The notes under the pieces: generated by a model | Database searches by the model: none | The model's input: the letters and a program-made list of their open reading frames with translations, nothing else | Told to the model about the DNA's origin: nothing | From: DASRCB01 sp035653295 | GTDB lineage: Bacteria; Acidobacteriota; Terriglobia; Bryobacterales; Bryobacteraceae | NCBI GenBank assembly: GCA_035653295.1 | Contig: DASRCB010000011.1 | Coordinates: 1-40,667 of the forward strand | DNA: 40,667 nt | Reading direction: 5' to 3' | Shown: positions 6,618 through 16,014 of the stretch, in pieces | Numbering within the stretch: position 1 is the stretch's first letter | Layout of the letters: each line of letters begins with the position of its first letter | Made by a program: the position numbers and the translations under genes

Positions 6618-9047
6618 CTACTCCTGCCGCAGGGCGACGATCGGGTCCACCCTGGTCGCCCGCAGCGCGGGGATGAGGCTTGCAGGGACGGCAACCGCAA
6701 TCAGGAACAGCGCTGCACCGAGGATGGTGAGCGGGTCCGCCGGACTGACCCTGTACAGCAAAGGCGCGATCCGCGGGGCCGCGGCGAGGGCCATAAGCAA
6801 GCCCGCGGAGATGCCCAACACCGCCAGCGACAAGCCTCCGCGCATGACCATGCGCAGCACAACCGCAGGCTCGGCGCCCAGCGCCAGGCGGATGCCGATT
6901 TCCCTTGTCCGCTGGCTCACCGAATACGCCATGACTCCGTAAAGTCCGACGCCCGCGAGCGACAGCGAAATGAAGCCCAGAACTCCGAGGAAGAGCGAGG
7001 CCAGCCGCGGTCCGAACCAGGCAGCCGAGATGTAATCGGACAGAGGCATGGCGGTGAGGCCGGCCGAGTTGGGATCGACGGCGGACATAGCGCGGCGCAG
7101 GATGGGCACGAAACCTCGCGCGTCGCCAGCGGTCCGGGCATACAGGGCCACGCCGGCCTCGCCGCTGCCGTAATGGACCTGATCGAAGGACATATAGAAG
7201 TACGGCTGCGGCGCTTCGGAAAGGGTCAAATACCTGCTGTCCTTCACCATGCCCACGATGGTGAATGGTTTGCCGTAAATGCGCACCGTGCCGCCGACCG
7301 GGTCGCGGCCGCTGAAAAAGCGGCGTGCAAACGACTCGTTCACGATCATGGCGCGCGGCGCTTTTTCGTTGTCCTCAGGACGGAAATCGCGTCCCGCGAT
7401 CAGCGGAATCCGCAGCAGGTCGAAGTAGCCGGGCGATACCGAGGCGTGATGCACGTCGAGGTTCTCGCCGGGCCGGGGCGCGTATCCTTCCACCTGAACG
7501 TCGGTCCATTTCGCCAGGCCGAAGCCGAGCGGGATGGAGTCAGAATAAGCGGCGCCGGTCACGCCAGGGGCGGTGAGCAGGCGTTCGCGGAGCCGGCGCG
7601 AGAACTGCTGCTCCTGCTGCGGCGTGTAGTTGTTGGTCACGAGAAAGAGGCGGCACACGGTCACGTTGCGGTGATCGAAACCGGCCGGGGTGGCCTGCAA
7701 TCCATAGAGGCTGCGGAGAAACAATCCGAGGGTGACCAGAGCGGCGAGCGCCAGGGCCACCTCGGCGACAACCAGTACGCCGGAGATGTGGCGCGTCTGC
7801 GCGCTCGGCGTGCCCCCTCTTCCTCCCCGCTTTACCGCATGCATGAGGCTGGATCGCGCCGATTGAAACGCGGGCGGCAGACCGGAGATGAGCGCCGAAG
7901 CCAGGCAGACCAGAGCAGCAAACAGGAACACACGGGTGCTCGGGTGCGCGTCGAGATAAACCGGCAGGCCGGTGGGCGGCACGAAATACGTGAGGATGTT
8001 CTGAACCCATAAGGCAATGGGCGCCGCCACCAGCGTGGCAAGCACGGCCAGAAGCAGGCTTTCGGAAATCAACTGCCTACCCAGGCGTCCGGGACCGGCT
8101 CCCAGGGCGGCGCGGATGCCGAACTCTGTCTGCCGCGCGGCGGCGCGCGCCAGCAGGAGATTGGCGACGTTAGCGCACGCAATCAGCAGCACGAGCCCGC
8201 AGGCTGCGCCAAGAATGGCCATCGGCCGCGCGAGGATGCCGGAGGCCCCGGCCAGAGCTTTCCAGACCGGTACGACGCGGGCTCCGACGCCCTGATTGGT
8301 TTTTGGATAAGCACGGGCGAGGCGCGAGGCAACGGCCGCCACTTCGGCATTTGCCTCGGAAACGCTGACGCCCGCTTTCAGCCTGACCAGAGCCTTGAAA
8401 TGACGATCGTCGCGATCCCGTTCCTGGGCCAGCGGGGCCGGAGCCCAGCCATCGAAGGCAATTCCCGGGACCGAGCCGCGAAACTCCGGAGGCGCGACTC
8501 CGATGATGGTCACCGGAAAGCGATTGATGCGCACGGTGCGGCCGAGAACGGAGGGGTCGCCATGAAAATAGCTCTTCCACAGCCGATAACCGATCACCGC
8601 GGTGAAGGCTTTGGCCCGGTCGCCGTACTCCTCGCGAGCGAACTTCCTGCCCAGGATAGGCTTTACTCCCATGACGTCGAAGTAATCTCCGGAGACCAGC
8701 TCGAACCATGCGGAATAGGCCTTCTCACCCTCGCCGATTGCCGCCGGAGCGGTTTGGTGGAGCACCAGTCCGGAGATGGTTCGCAGGCTGGCCTGGAAGT
8801 CCCGGCAGTCGGCATACGAGACGTTATCGTCGTCGATGCCGCTGGAGCGCACCGCTTCGAGGACAGCAAGTCGTCCGTCGTTGGCGGCGCCATGGAAGGG
8901 ATGCAGCACCATGCCGTCGATCCAGCCAAAAACGGTTGTGGCTACGGCAATACCGAGCGCGAGAGTAAGCACTGCGACCGCTGTCAGGGTCGGGGTCCGG
9001 CGGAGCACACGCGTCGCATACCGGACATCTTCAAGCACGCCTCGCAT
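6618..9047 (-). CDS. Acidobacterial duplicated orphan permease (ADOP, MacB/FtsX type)
   Basis: 809 residues. The start EDVRYATRVLRRTPTLTAVA and the two MacB_PCD-FtsX modules are the hallmark of the ADOP family (TIGR03434). The order is TM1, periplasmic domain (about 45-250), three TMs (LVLLIACANVANLLLARAAAR and following), a second TM/periplasmic module from about 415, and three final TMs (QRTREIGIRLALGAEPAVVL). These proteins resemble MacB permeases but have no fused ATPase and usually no adjacent one, so their energy source and substrate are unknown. The ATG is preceded by AAGG at a reasonable distance. The PadR-type regulator often found beside ADOPs is absent here. Confidence 0.93.
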   Translation of the reverse strand: MRGVLEDVRYATRVLRRTPTLTAVAVLTLALGIAVATTVFGWIDGMVLHPFHGAANDGRLAVLEAVRSSGIDDDNVSYADCRDFQASLRTISGLVLHQTAPAAIGEGEKAYSAWFELVSGDYFDVMGVKPILGRKFAREEYGDRAKAFTAVIGYRLWKSYFHGDPSVLGRTVRINRFPVTIIGVAPPEFRGSVPGIAFDGWAPAPLAQERDRDDRHFKALVRLKAGVSVSEANAEVAAVASRLARAYPKTNQGVGARVVPVWKALAGASGILARPMAILGAACGLVLLIACANVANLLLARAAARQTEFGIRAALGAGPGRLGRQLISESLLLAVLATLVAAPIALWVQNILTYFVPPTGLPVYLDAHPSTRVFLFAALVCLASALISGLPPAFQSARSSLMHAVKRGGRGGTPSAQTRHISGVLVVAEVALALAALVTLGLFLRSLYGLQATPAGFDHRNVTVCRLFLVTNNYTPQQEQQFSRRLRERLLTAPGVTGAAYSDSIPLGFGLAKWTDVQVEGYAPRPGENLDVHHASVSPGYFDLLRIPLIAGRDFRPEDNEKAPRAMIVNESFARRFFSGRDPVGGTVRIYGKPFTIVGMVKDSRYLTLSEAPQPYFYMSFDQVHYGSGEAGVALYARTAGDARGFVPILRRAMSAVDPNSAGLTAMPLSDYISAAWFGPRLASLFLGVLGFISLSLAGVGLYGVMAYSVSQRTREIGIRLALGAEPAVVLRMVMRGGLSLAVLGISAGLLMALAAAPRIAPLLYRVSPADPLTILGAALFLIAVAVPASLIPALRATRVDPIVALRQE

Positions 9048-9140
9048 GAGTTTGCCTTGTTGAAGTGCAATTCAGGGTCGGCTGTAAATGCGTGATTCTG
9101 TTAAAGGCTGACGCCCTCAGTCTATCGCCATTGGAGCGAA

Positions 9141-9159
9141 GCGTCCGAATCCGGGACGC
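9141..9159 (-). terminator. Possible stem-loop downstream of the methyltransferase gene
   Basis: 6-bp inverted repeat GCGTCC/GGACGC with a 7-base loop, 12 bases past the methyltransferase stop on the minus strand. No T-tract follows on that strand, so it is a weak terminator candidate only. The rest of 9048-9171 shows nothing else I can name. Confidence 0.25.
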
Positions 9160-9171
9160 CGCCAGCGAGGA

Positions 9172-10197
9172 CTAAATCGGTTCGCCTTCGAAAATGCACA
9201 GGCGCGGGCCGGCGGGAATCACGCGGGCCAGCTCGAAACCGGCTTTCCGGAACAGATCGCGGTACTCCTCGGTTGTCCTCTCCCGCCCACCGGGGATCAC
9301 CAGCATCTCCAGATCGAGAAGCTTGGCGAAGCCGGGGTCATTCGCGGGAGGGACGGGCATTTCGACCACCAGCAGTTTCGCGGCAGGCGCGATGGCGCTG
9401 CGGACGTTCATTAGAATGGCGCGCGCGTGCTCGTCATCCCAATCGTGGATGATGTGCTTGAGCATGTAGTAGTCGGCGCCGGAGGGAATACTTTCGAAGA
9501 AATTGCCGCCCAGCAAATCGCAGCGGTCTTCGGGAAGCACGCCGGCGCTGCGGGCGTGATGAATGACGTGCGGCAGGTCGAAGAGCAAGCCCCGGACCTC
9601 GGTGTGACGGGCGAGGATACTTCGCAGCAGCAGTCCGTTGCCGCCGGCGATATCCATGAGGGTGGCGCCGGGCCGAAACTCGTATGCCGCGGCGACGGCC
9701 TCGGCATCCAGGGATGAGTGCGACGACATGGCGTTGTCGAACGCGTCGGAGGCCTCGGGATTCTCCGCGAGCCACTCCCACGGCTTCTTCCCGTACACGT
9801 GGTCGAAGGACGGCTTTCCCGTACGCAGCGAATACGGGAACTCCTTGTAGACGTTGCAGTGCATTTCGTCGGTGATGAACAGGGTCATGGCCCGCGCCGA
9901 ATGCGGCGCGTCCGAGCGCAGGATGTCGGACAGTTCGGTGTTGGCGAAAGTGCGGGGACTGACCTCGACGAACACGCCGGCGCCGGCCAGCGCCCGAAGG
10001 GTCCGGTAGAGTGCTCCGGGATCGGTCTGAGTAGCGGCAGCAAGGTCCTCGGTGGTGCGCGGGCCGTCTTTGAGCAGGTCGGGGACTCCGAGCGCGGCTG
10101 TCGCGCCGATGGCCCGGGACAGGACGTAGCCAAAGGCCATTTCGAGGATGCGCGCCGTGGGCGGCATGGATGGCTGGAAGGTGGGCTGAGCACTCAT
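9172..10197 (-). CDS. SAM-dependent O-methyltransferase (PF00891 type)
   Basis: 341 residues. An N-terminal winged-helix dimerisation domain (about 15-105; LGVPDLLKDGPRTTEDLAAA and GALYRTLRALAGAGVF) precedes a class I methyltransferase fold. SAM motif I is LMDIAGGNG (residues 180-188), and the acidic end of beta-2 is in LLFDLPHV. The motif HIIHDWDDEHARAIL (248-262) carries the His-Asp-Trp pattern in which His acts as base in plant-type O-methyltransferases. Close relatives include hydroxyneurosporene and multi-domain small-molecule O-methyltransferases. The acceptor cannot be told from the sequence. The gene stands alone, divergent from cysS with 68 bases between the starts. Confidence 0.88.
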   Translation of the reverse strand: MSAQPTFQPSMPPTARILEMAFGYVLSRAIGATAALGVPDLLKDGPRTTEDLAAATQTDPGALYRTLRALAGAGVFVEVSPRTFANTELSDILRSDAPHSARAMTLFITDEMHCNVYKEFPYSLRTGKPSFDHVYGKKPWEWLAENPEASDAFDNAMSSHSSLDAEAVAAAYEFRPGATLMDIAGGNGLLLRSILARHTEVRGLLFDLPHVIHHARSAGVLPEDRCDLLGGNFFESIPSGADYYMLKHIIHDWDDEHARAILMNVRSAIAPAAKLLVVEMPVPPANDPGFAKLLDLEMLVIPGGRERTTEEYRDLFRKAGFELARVIPAGPRLCIFEGEPI

Positions 10198-10265
10198 GAT
10201 CGTCAGATTATATACGGTGGGGAACCGGCGGCTGGATTGCGGACGGGCGCTACGATGTAAGTTCC

Positions 10266-11662
<1,397 letters not shown>

Positions 11663-11666
<4 letters not shown>

Positions 11667-12859
11667 AGATCGAAACCAAGGCCGTGCACGCCGGAGATCG
11701 CAAGGCCGATCCGGCGCGGCGAGGGTCATTTGTGCCGGTCACCACGCCGATTTTCACGGCATCGAGCTATGTCTACGAGAGCACGGACAAGCTGGACCGC
11801 GTCATGGGCCAGGAGGAGCCCGGATACTGCTATGGCCGCTACGACAACCCCACGCTGGCAGCTCTGGAGGAGCTGATCACGGAGCTGGAAGGCGGCGCCG
11901 GGTCGCTGGCGTGCGCCTCCGGAATGCTGGCCATTCAGACCGCTCTGCTGACTGCGCTGACCGACCGGCCGAAGCGTGTGCTGGCATCGAACGCGCTGTA
12001 TGGGGCCACGGTCAGTATGCTGACGAAGGTGCTGGAGCCGCTTGGCGTGGACGCGGAGTTCGTGGACGTGTGCGATGTCGCGGCGGTGGAGCAGAAGCTG
12101 GCCGCCATGCGCCCCGGCTGCGTGATCATGGAGACCATCTCGAATCCGCTGCTTCGCGTGGGGCCTATTGACCGCATCGCCGCCCTGTGCCGGTCGGCGA
12201 AGGCTGCGCTGGTGGTGGATAACACTTTCGCGACGCCGCTGCTGGTTCGGCCGCTGCAGCTGGGCGCGAATCTGGTGGTGCACAGCGTGACGAAGTTCCT
12301 GGCCGGCCACGGCGACGTGCTCGGCGGCGTGGTGACCGCCGACGCCGATCATTTCCCGATTCTGCGAACCTTGAACCGCACCAGCGGCGTGGGCCTCGGT
12401 CCGTTCGAGGCGTATCTGACGATGCGCGGGATCAAGACTTTCGTGCTGCGTATGGAGCGCCAGTGCGCCAATGCCTGCCGCATCGCCAGCTGGCTGGGTG
12501 GGCATCCGGGGATCGCGCGAGTTTACTATCCCGCGGATCCGGGGCACCCCGACAGCGAAACCATCGGCCGCCTGCTACCGAAGGGACTGCATGGGGCCAT
12601 TGTCACCTTCGACCTGAAGGATGCAGGTAAAGCCGAGGTCTTCGGCTTCATGGACCGGCTGAAGCTGATCGTCAAGGGGACGTCGCTCGGCGATGTGCAC
12701 AGCCTGATGCTGTATCCGGCGATCGCGTCCCATCGCGATCTCGCGCCGAAGCAGCGCGAGCGGATGGGCATCACCGACGGCACGCTGCGGCTGTGCGCGG
12801 GCATCGAAGCGGTGGATGATTTGATCGCGGATCTCGATCAGGCGCTGCGGCCGGCGTAG
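11663..12859 (+). CDS. Cystathionine gamma-synthase/gamma-lyase family PLP enzyme
   Basis: 398 residues, a full-length Cys/Met-metabolism PLP-dependent enzyme. Key features are Tyr in CYGRYDNPTLAALEELI (about 56-60), the SxxGMLAIQ phosphate-binding turn (about 86-92), Asp186 in VVDNTFATPLL, and the Schiff-base Lys211 in HSVTKFLAGHGDVLGG. The C-terminus has SLGDVHSLMLYPA and the SHRDL motif. Members make cystathionine from O-acyl-homoserine, cleave cystathionine to cysteine, or cleave methionine; motif reading alone does not decide which. The 4-base overlap with cysS suggests supply of cysteine (gamma-lyase) or its diversion to methionine (gamma-synthase). Confidence 0.9.
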
Positions 12860-12866
12860 GCTCCCG

Positions 12867-12965
12867 CTAACGCACGATCAGTTCGCCGTCGATCAACTCA
12901 CGCTTGCCCGGCGCGTCGGGTAACTGCTCGAACTCGGCGAACGTATGTAGTGCCGTTGCACTCAT
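12867..12965 (-). pseudogene. Uma2-family endonuclease N-terminal remnant
   Basis: A 32-codon frame from ATG 12965 to TAG 12867 reads MSATALHTFAEFEQLPDAPG, then KRELIDGELIVR. The pattern TFxEFxxLP, then KRELIDGELI, is the N-terminus of Uma2/DUF820 (PD-(D/E)XK-like) proteins, which normally run to about 180-200 residues. The catalytic core is missing: the frame closes and the metabolic gene on the other strand ends 7 bases beyond. It is therefore best read as a deletion remnant. A functional 32-residue peptide is possible but unlikely. It lies between the permease pair and the PLP-enzyme gene and may mark an old rearrangement junction. Confidence 0.65.
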
Positions 12966-12975
12966 GCCGCTCTCA

Positions 12976-14136
12976 TTATCTCGCCTTCAGCGCCGCGATA
13001 ATCTGCCGGTTGGCGGCGTTGCGCGCGGGCAGGAAGCCGCCGATTGCTCCGATCAGTGATGCGAAGACCACGCCTAAGGCCATGATTTGTGGGGTGACGT
13101 GGAAATTGAAAGAGAGCTGGCTCCAGGTGGTGAAGCTGCCGATTCCCGTTTCGATGTTGTTCAGCGGCAGTGTGAGGAGGCAGCCGATGGCGCCGCCGAT
13201 GAGGCTGATGAGCACAGATTCCAGCAGAAAACTGGCCAGCACGGAGGAGCGGGAGAAGCCGAGGACGCGCAGGGTGCCGATCTCGGCCGAGCGCCGGGCG
13301 ACGGCGGCGTACATGGTGTTCATGGCCGCGAAAGCGCTGCCTATGGCCATGATGATGGCTACGAAGGTGCCCATGAACTGGACCGGCTTCGCGTTGCCCA
13401 TCTGCTCGGCGTAATACTCCTGTTCCGGCTTGACGAGCACGTTCAGCCGGCGGTCGTCCTCGATGTCGCGCGCCAGAGCGCTCATGCGGCCGGGCTGGGC
13501 GACAACCAGCGCGGAGCTGAGGAAATCGTGGCGCTGGTAATCGGAGCTGACCTGGTTCAGGTCGGCGAAGATCTCGCTGTTGAACGTCGATCGGCCGCCA
13601 TCCATGATGCCCACCACCTCCCAGGCGCCACGGCCGAACTGGAGATGCCCGCCGAGGCGCGCGGCAGGACTCTTCTGCGCGACCGAGCGGCCCACCACAA
13701 CTTCACGCCTGCCCGGCTGGAACATGCGGCCCATGTAGAGATGAACCTGGTCACGCATGCGCCAGCCAACAGGCTCGATGCCACGGAGGTTGACGTTCAT
13801 GTCCTTGCCGCCGGGCAGTTCGAGGTTGACGACGGTGATCATTTCCAGCGAGGCCAGCGGATGGCCTTCGCGGTCCCGGGCGATGCCCTCGTGGGAGAGA
13901 ATGTCCTGAAAATTTTCGCGGCTGATGACGCTCACCAGTTCCGACGTGGCGCCCTTGCGCAGCACCAGCAGATGGCTGGGGTTGCCGGTTACCTCGAACG
14001 AGGTCCGGAGGCCCTGCACGAGTGCGAGAACCGAGACCATCACGGCAACCGTCAGCGCGGCGCCCAGTGCGGTCATCACCGTGGTGACTCGCCGTACGCG
14101 AAGATTGCGCACGTTGTAGGTGATTGGAATCTTCAT
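12976..14136 (-). CDS. FtsX/MacB-type ABC transporter permease
   Basis: 386 residues from ATG 14136 (MKIPITYNVRNLRVRR). This start is chosen because TTAGGAGG lies six bases upstream, inside the stop of the preceding gene. The longer open frame to 14226 has no such site. One TM near the N-terminus (VTTVMTALGAALTVAVMVSVLAL), a periplasmic domain, and three C-terminal TMs with the FtsX signature RSAEIGTLRVLGFSRSSVL and GAIGGFLPARNAANRQII. This is the membrane part of a lipoprotein- or macrolide-type exporter (MacB/LolCE/DevC relatives). It forms a likely heterodimer with the next permease upstream. No cognate ATPase is present in the window. Confidence 0.88.
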   Translation of the reverse strand: MKIPITYNVRNLRVRRVTTVMTALGAALTVAVMVSVLALVQGLRTSFEVTGNPSHLLVLRKGATSELVSVISRENFQDILSHEGIARDREGHPLASLEMITVVNLELPGGKDMNVNLRGIEPVGWRMRDQVHLYMGRMFQPGRREVVVGRSVAQKSPAARLGGHLQFGRGAWEVVGIMDGGRSTFNSEIFADLNQVSSDYQRHDFLSSALVVAQPGRMSALARDIEDDRRLNVLVKPEQEYYAEQMGNAKPVQFMGTFVAIIMAIGSAFAAMNTMYAAVARRSAEIGTLRVLGFSRSSVLASFLLESVLISLIGGAIGCLLTLPLNNIETGIGSFTTWSQLSFNFHVTPQIMALGVVFASLIGAIGGFLPARNAANRQIIAALKAR

Positions 14137-14146
14137 CGGCGGCCTC

Positions 14147-15304
14147 CTAATCCGCCAGGCGCAGGCATTCGATAATGCCGCGCCGCGAAGCGCCCCACGC
14201 CGGAAGCGCGGAACTGAGCAGGCCAACGAGGGCGGCCAGCAGAACGCCCATGAGCGCCACGCCGGGCGAAATCGAAAGATGCGTCAGATTAACGAACAGG
14301 ACCGGCAGTCTGCGGAGAACGCCGATTACGGCCTGGGCGATGGCGAATCCGAACACGCCGCCGCACATGGCGATGAGCATCGACTCGCCGACGATCATCC
14401 CCAAGATGACGTCGGGAGTGAAGCCGAGAGTTTTCAAAATGCCCACCTCGGCAACCCGTTCGCGCACCGACATGGCCATGGTGTTGGCTGAGACCAGCAG
14501 CACCGTGCCGGTGAGCGATGCGCACACGGCGATCAGGAACAGCTGCACGTTTCCGATGTACGAGAGGAAGCTGAGCTGCATGCCCTTTTCGGTTTCCGTC
14601 TTCGTCTGCACCGGGGCGTTGCGGAACATGTCATCGATGGCGTGGGCGACCGGGCCGACTGAGGCGGCGTTGTCGGCCATCAGCATGAACATGATGGCCT
14701 GATCGAGCCGGCCGTGGAAGGACTCGTTCAGGTAGTCGTAGCTGAAGAACAGGGCCTGGTTATCGATCTCGCTGTCATAGATGCCAACCAGCAGCAGGTC
14801 CAGATCGGTGCGGAAGATATCGCCGATCAGCGCAACGCGATCGCCGATCTTCAGTCCCAGACGCTCCGCCAGAGGGCGGCCGATAATGCAGGCGTCGCGC
14901 CTTTTGATGAACTCCTCCTTCTGCGATTCGGGCAGGCTGTACTCGGGGTGAATGATGAACAGCTTTGAAGGTTCGACCGCGAAACGCGCGAATGTGTTTT
15001 TCGCGTCGCGGGAGTCTTTATAAGTCCCGCCGAAAAAGTCATAAACCATGACCTCTCGCACGCCGGGTATTCGGCGAATGCGCTGCTCATAGGCCATGGG
15101 CATCGTATTCGTGAACGAGATTCTGTTACGCGTGATCAGCCGCAGCGCCTGGTCGGGCGTCGCGGGAGTGAGAAAGAACAGGGTGTACATGGCCATCAGC
15201 ACACCCAGCATGCAGAACGACGCTGCGATGCTGAGCACGGTCAAAATGCTGCGCCGGCGATTTCGGACCCCGTTGCGAAAGATCAACGGTAAGTAAGAGA
15301 ACAT
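14147..15304 (-). CDS. FtsX/MacB-type ABC transporter permease
   Basis: 385 residues from ATG 15304 (MFSYLPLIFRNGVRNRRRSI). A GTG at 15319 would add five residues. The layout is as in the partner gene: an N-terminal TM (ILTVLSIAASFCMLGVLMAMY), an extracytoplasmic domain of about 220 residues, and three TMs with VRERVAEVGILKTLGFTPDVILGM and ALPAWGASRRGIIECLRLAD. Its stop codon sits within the ribosome-binding site of the downstream permease, so the pair is tightly coupled. Paired permeases of this kind normally work with one ATPase and often an HlyD-like adaptor. Neither is adjacent. Confidence 0.88.
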   Translation of the reverse strand: MFSYLPLIFRNGVRNRRRSILTVLSIAASFCMLGVLMAMYTLFFLTPATPDQALRLITRNRISFTNTMPMAYEQRIRRIPGVREVMVYDFFGGTYKDSRDAKNTFARFAVEPSKLFIIHPEYSLPESQKEEFIKRRDACIIGRPLAERLGLKIGDRVALIGDIFRTDLDLLLVGIYDSEIDNQALFFSYDYLNESFHGRLDQAIMFMLMADNAASVGPVAHAIDDMFRNAPVQTKTETEKGMQLSFLSYIGNVQLFLIAVCASLTGTVLLVSANTMAMSVRERVAEVGILKTLGFTPDVILGMIVGESMLIAMCGGVFGFAIAQAVIGVLRRLPVLFVNLTHLSISPGVALMGVLLAALVGLLSSALPAWGASRRGIIECLRLAD

Positions 15305-15370
15305 TCTGCCTCTACGCACTATATGTTAAGGCTTATCCACCACTCAGCGCTTCAGGGGACCGACAAGACA

Positions 15371-15395
15371 CGCGGTTTCGCCGACGAAAGCCGCG
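15371..15395. other. Stem-loop in divergent intergenic region
   Basis: CGCGGTTTCG pairs with CGAAA-G-CCGCG (one bulged G) around a CCGA loop, giving ten base pairs. It lies between the divergent starts at 15304 (-) and 15517 (+). A separate perfect palindrome, GTACCGGTAC, sits at 15445-15454 and could be an operator. Either element might regulate one or both genes. A GGAGG ribosome site for the plus-strand gene is at 15504-15508. Confidence 0.4.
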
Positions 15396-15516
15396 TTTGC
15401 ACCGGTGAATCCGGCGGTTTCCGCGTGCGGCCCGAACCTTAGCCGTACCGGTACAGAAGTTAACTCGGGTTGTCGATAGCTGGTTGTAGGGATCATTTCC
15501 GCCGGAGGTTTAATTC

Positions 15517-16014
15517 ATGAAATTCAGAAAAATCCTCACCGTCGCCGCGCTGGCTGCGCTGCCTTTGACTGTGCAGGCGGACAGCGCAGGCACATCCGGT
15601 CTGGTGCAGGCGGCGCCGCAGAAGCATCAGGATTACCTGCTCGGTTATCGCTGGGTGCGCCGGGCGACGCTTGCCGCTTCGTGCGTCGCGGGGACCGTAA
15701 TCGACACGTGGGCGCTGCATCGCGTGGCAGCAAATCCGAACCTGCAGCTCAGTGGCATGTTCATCAGCAACGGCAAACCACAGTATGGCGAATTGATTGG
15801 GATTCTGGGAGGCTCGTGCGCGCTGTCCACGTTCCTTCAGGAAAAGCACGTATTTGCCCCTCGGGAAACGCGGGGTCTGGATCTGACGTACACCTTTGAA
15901 AATCTGGGCTCTCTCGGCTTCTCGATGTGGGAGACCTCGCACCTGCTGTCACTCGCCAATCAGGGACCACAGGCAGCGCGCGTGCAACCCGGAACGCTCA
16001 GCGTGAACCGCTGA
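15517..16014 (+). CDS. Small exported protein of unknown function
   Basis: 165 residues with a clear signal peptide (MKFRKILTVAALAALPLTVQ, probable cleavage after QADSA or VQA). One or two further hydrophobic stretches follow: RATLAASCVAGTVIDTWAL and IGILGGSCALSTFL. The ATG has GGAGG eight bases upstream. I do not recognise a family. The recurring WALHR, NGKPQYGELIG and FENLGSLGFSMWETSH segments are distinctive enough for homology searching. Its 3' end overlaps the 3' end of the convergent membrane-protein gene by 17 bases. Confidence 0.75.
   Translation: MKFRKILTVAALAALPLTVQADSAGTSGLVQAAPQKHQDYLLGYRWVRRATLAASCVAGTVIDTWALHRVAANPNLQLSGMFISNGKPQYGELIGILGGSCALSTFLQEKHVFAPRETRGLDLTYTFENLGSLGFSMWETSHLLSLANQGPQAARVQPGTLSVNR

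Noticed and set aside
6582..8012. 476-residue plus-strand frame opposite the duplicated permease
   Set aside because: Low-complexity charged translation typical of antisense frames in high-GC DNA.
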